Part shown: positions 32,178 to 32,274 of the stretch, one piece after another | Numbering within the stretch: the stretch's first letter is position 1 | Layout of the letters: every line of letters begins with the position of its first letter | Origin: Gemmataceae bacterium | GTDB taxonomy: Bacteria > Planctomycetota > Planctomycetia > Gemmatales > Gemmataceae | Direction of reading: 5' to 3' | Length of the DNA: 32,274 bases | NCBI GenBank assembly: GCA_022614915.1 | Contig: JAKEHV010000076.1 | Span: 1 to 32,274 of the forward strand | Made by a program: the position numbers and the translations under genes | The notes under the pieces: model-generated | Database searches by the model: none | What the model was told of the DNA's origin: nothing | Seen by the model: only the letters and a program-made list of their open reading frames with translations

Positions 32178-32274
32178 ATGGAAGGTCGGTCTTTTTTGCG
32201 GGGCAAGGATCGGGAGGCGCTTCGCGAGCGCTGGTTACTGCGCGCCGGAAAAGCATTCGAGCGGATGTTCAGGG
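32178..32274 (+). CDS. Start of an unidentified gene, cut by the window end
   Basis: An ATG at 32178 preceded by TTGAGGAGGAG opens a frame that reads MEGRSFLRGKDREALRERWL and continues to the last base without a stop. The 32 residues visible are charged and helical. The strong ribosome-binding site makes a true gene likely, but the family cannot be called. It is divergent from the sensor kinase. Confidence 0.65.
   Translation, partial: MEGRSFLRGKDREALRERWLLRAGKAFERMFR

Overview
The window looks like chromosomal DNA of a high-GC planctomycete, most likely near the Gemmataceae. Three things suggest this: a long MoxR / DUF58 / BatA-type von Willebrand (VWA) operon, several secreted or Cys-rich proteins of a planctomycete style, and dispersed short repeats that intrude into reading frames. 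There are no rRNA, tRNA, CRISPR or plasmid signals. The taxonomic call is inference from gene style and layout, not a phylogenetic result.

Layout. 1-3.8 kb: a small DUF1328 membrane protein with a textbook Shine-Dalgarno site and terminator, a convergent four-helix membrane protein, and a secreted M14-type metallopeptidase. 3.8-13.0 kb, minus strand: moxR, a four-helix-bundle gene, a DUF58 protein, a BatA-type VWA protein, a second VWA/GATase-like protein and a BatD/DUF4175-like membrane protein; several junctions overlap or nearly touch, so this is one operon. It is dotted with repeats: an 80-bp tandem duplication behind moxR, repeat units between two genes, and repeat units in frame inside a VWA domain. 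13.3-19.9 kb, minus strand: a Cys-rich exported protein, an FHA-domain protein and a 1597-residue multidomain protein with a degenerate VWA, a Gly-Gly-Ile repeat tract, TPR-like helices and a DUF2135-like domain; two good terminators separate these units.

20.3-26.0 kb: a GT4 glycosyltransferase, a citrate synthase divergent from a FabG-like SDR, a pair of small uncharacterised genes, and a membrane-anchored beta-propeller protein. A remnant of one of the small genes lies just upstream of the propeller gene.

26.2-29.6 kb, plus strand: the most interesting locus. A fatty-acid-desaturase fragment cut off at a 111-bp inverted-repeat element is followed by a tight operon of a BtaA-like (DUF3419) SAM:aminocarboxypropyl transferase relative, a GNAT-like protein and a haem-oxygenase-like diiron oxidase (HDO). 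The combination suggests an uncharacterised lipid or amino-acid tailoring pathway. 29.6-32.3 kb: a BamE/SmpA-like small protein, a LytS/LytTR two-component pair with a GTGA overlap, and the start of a gene that runs off the window.
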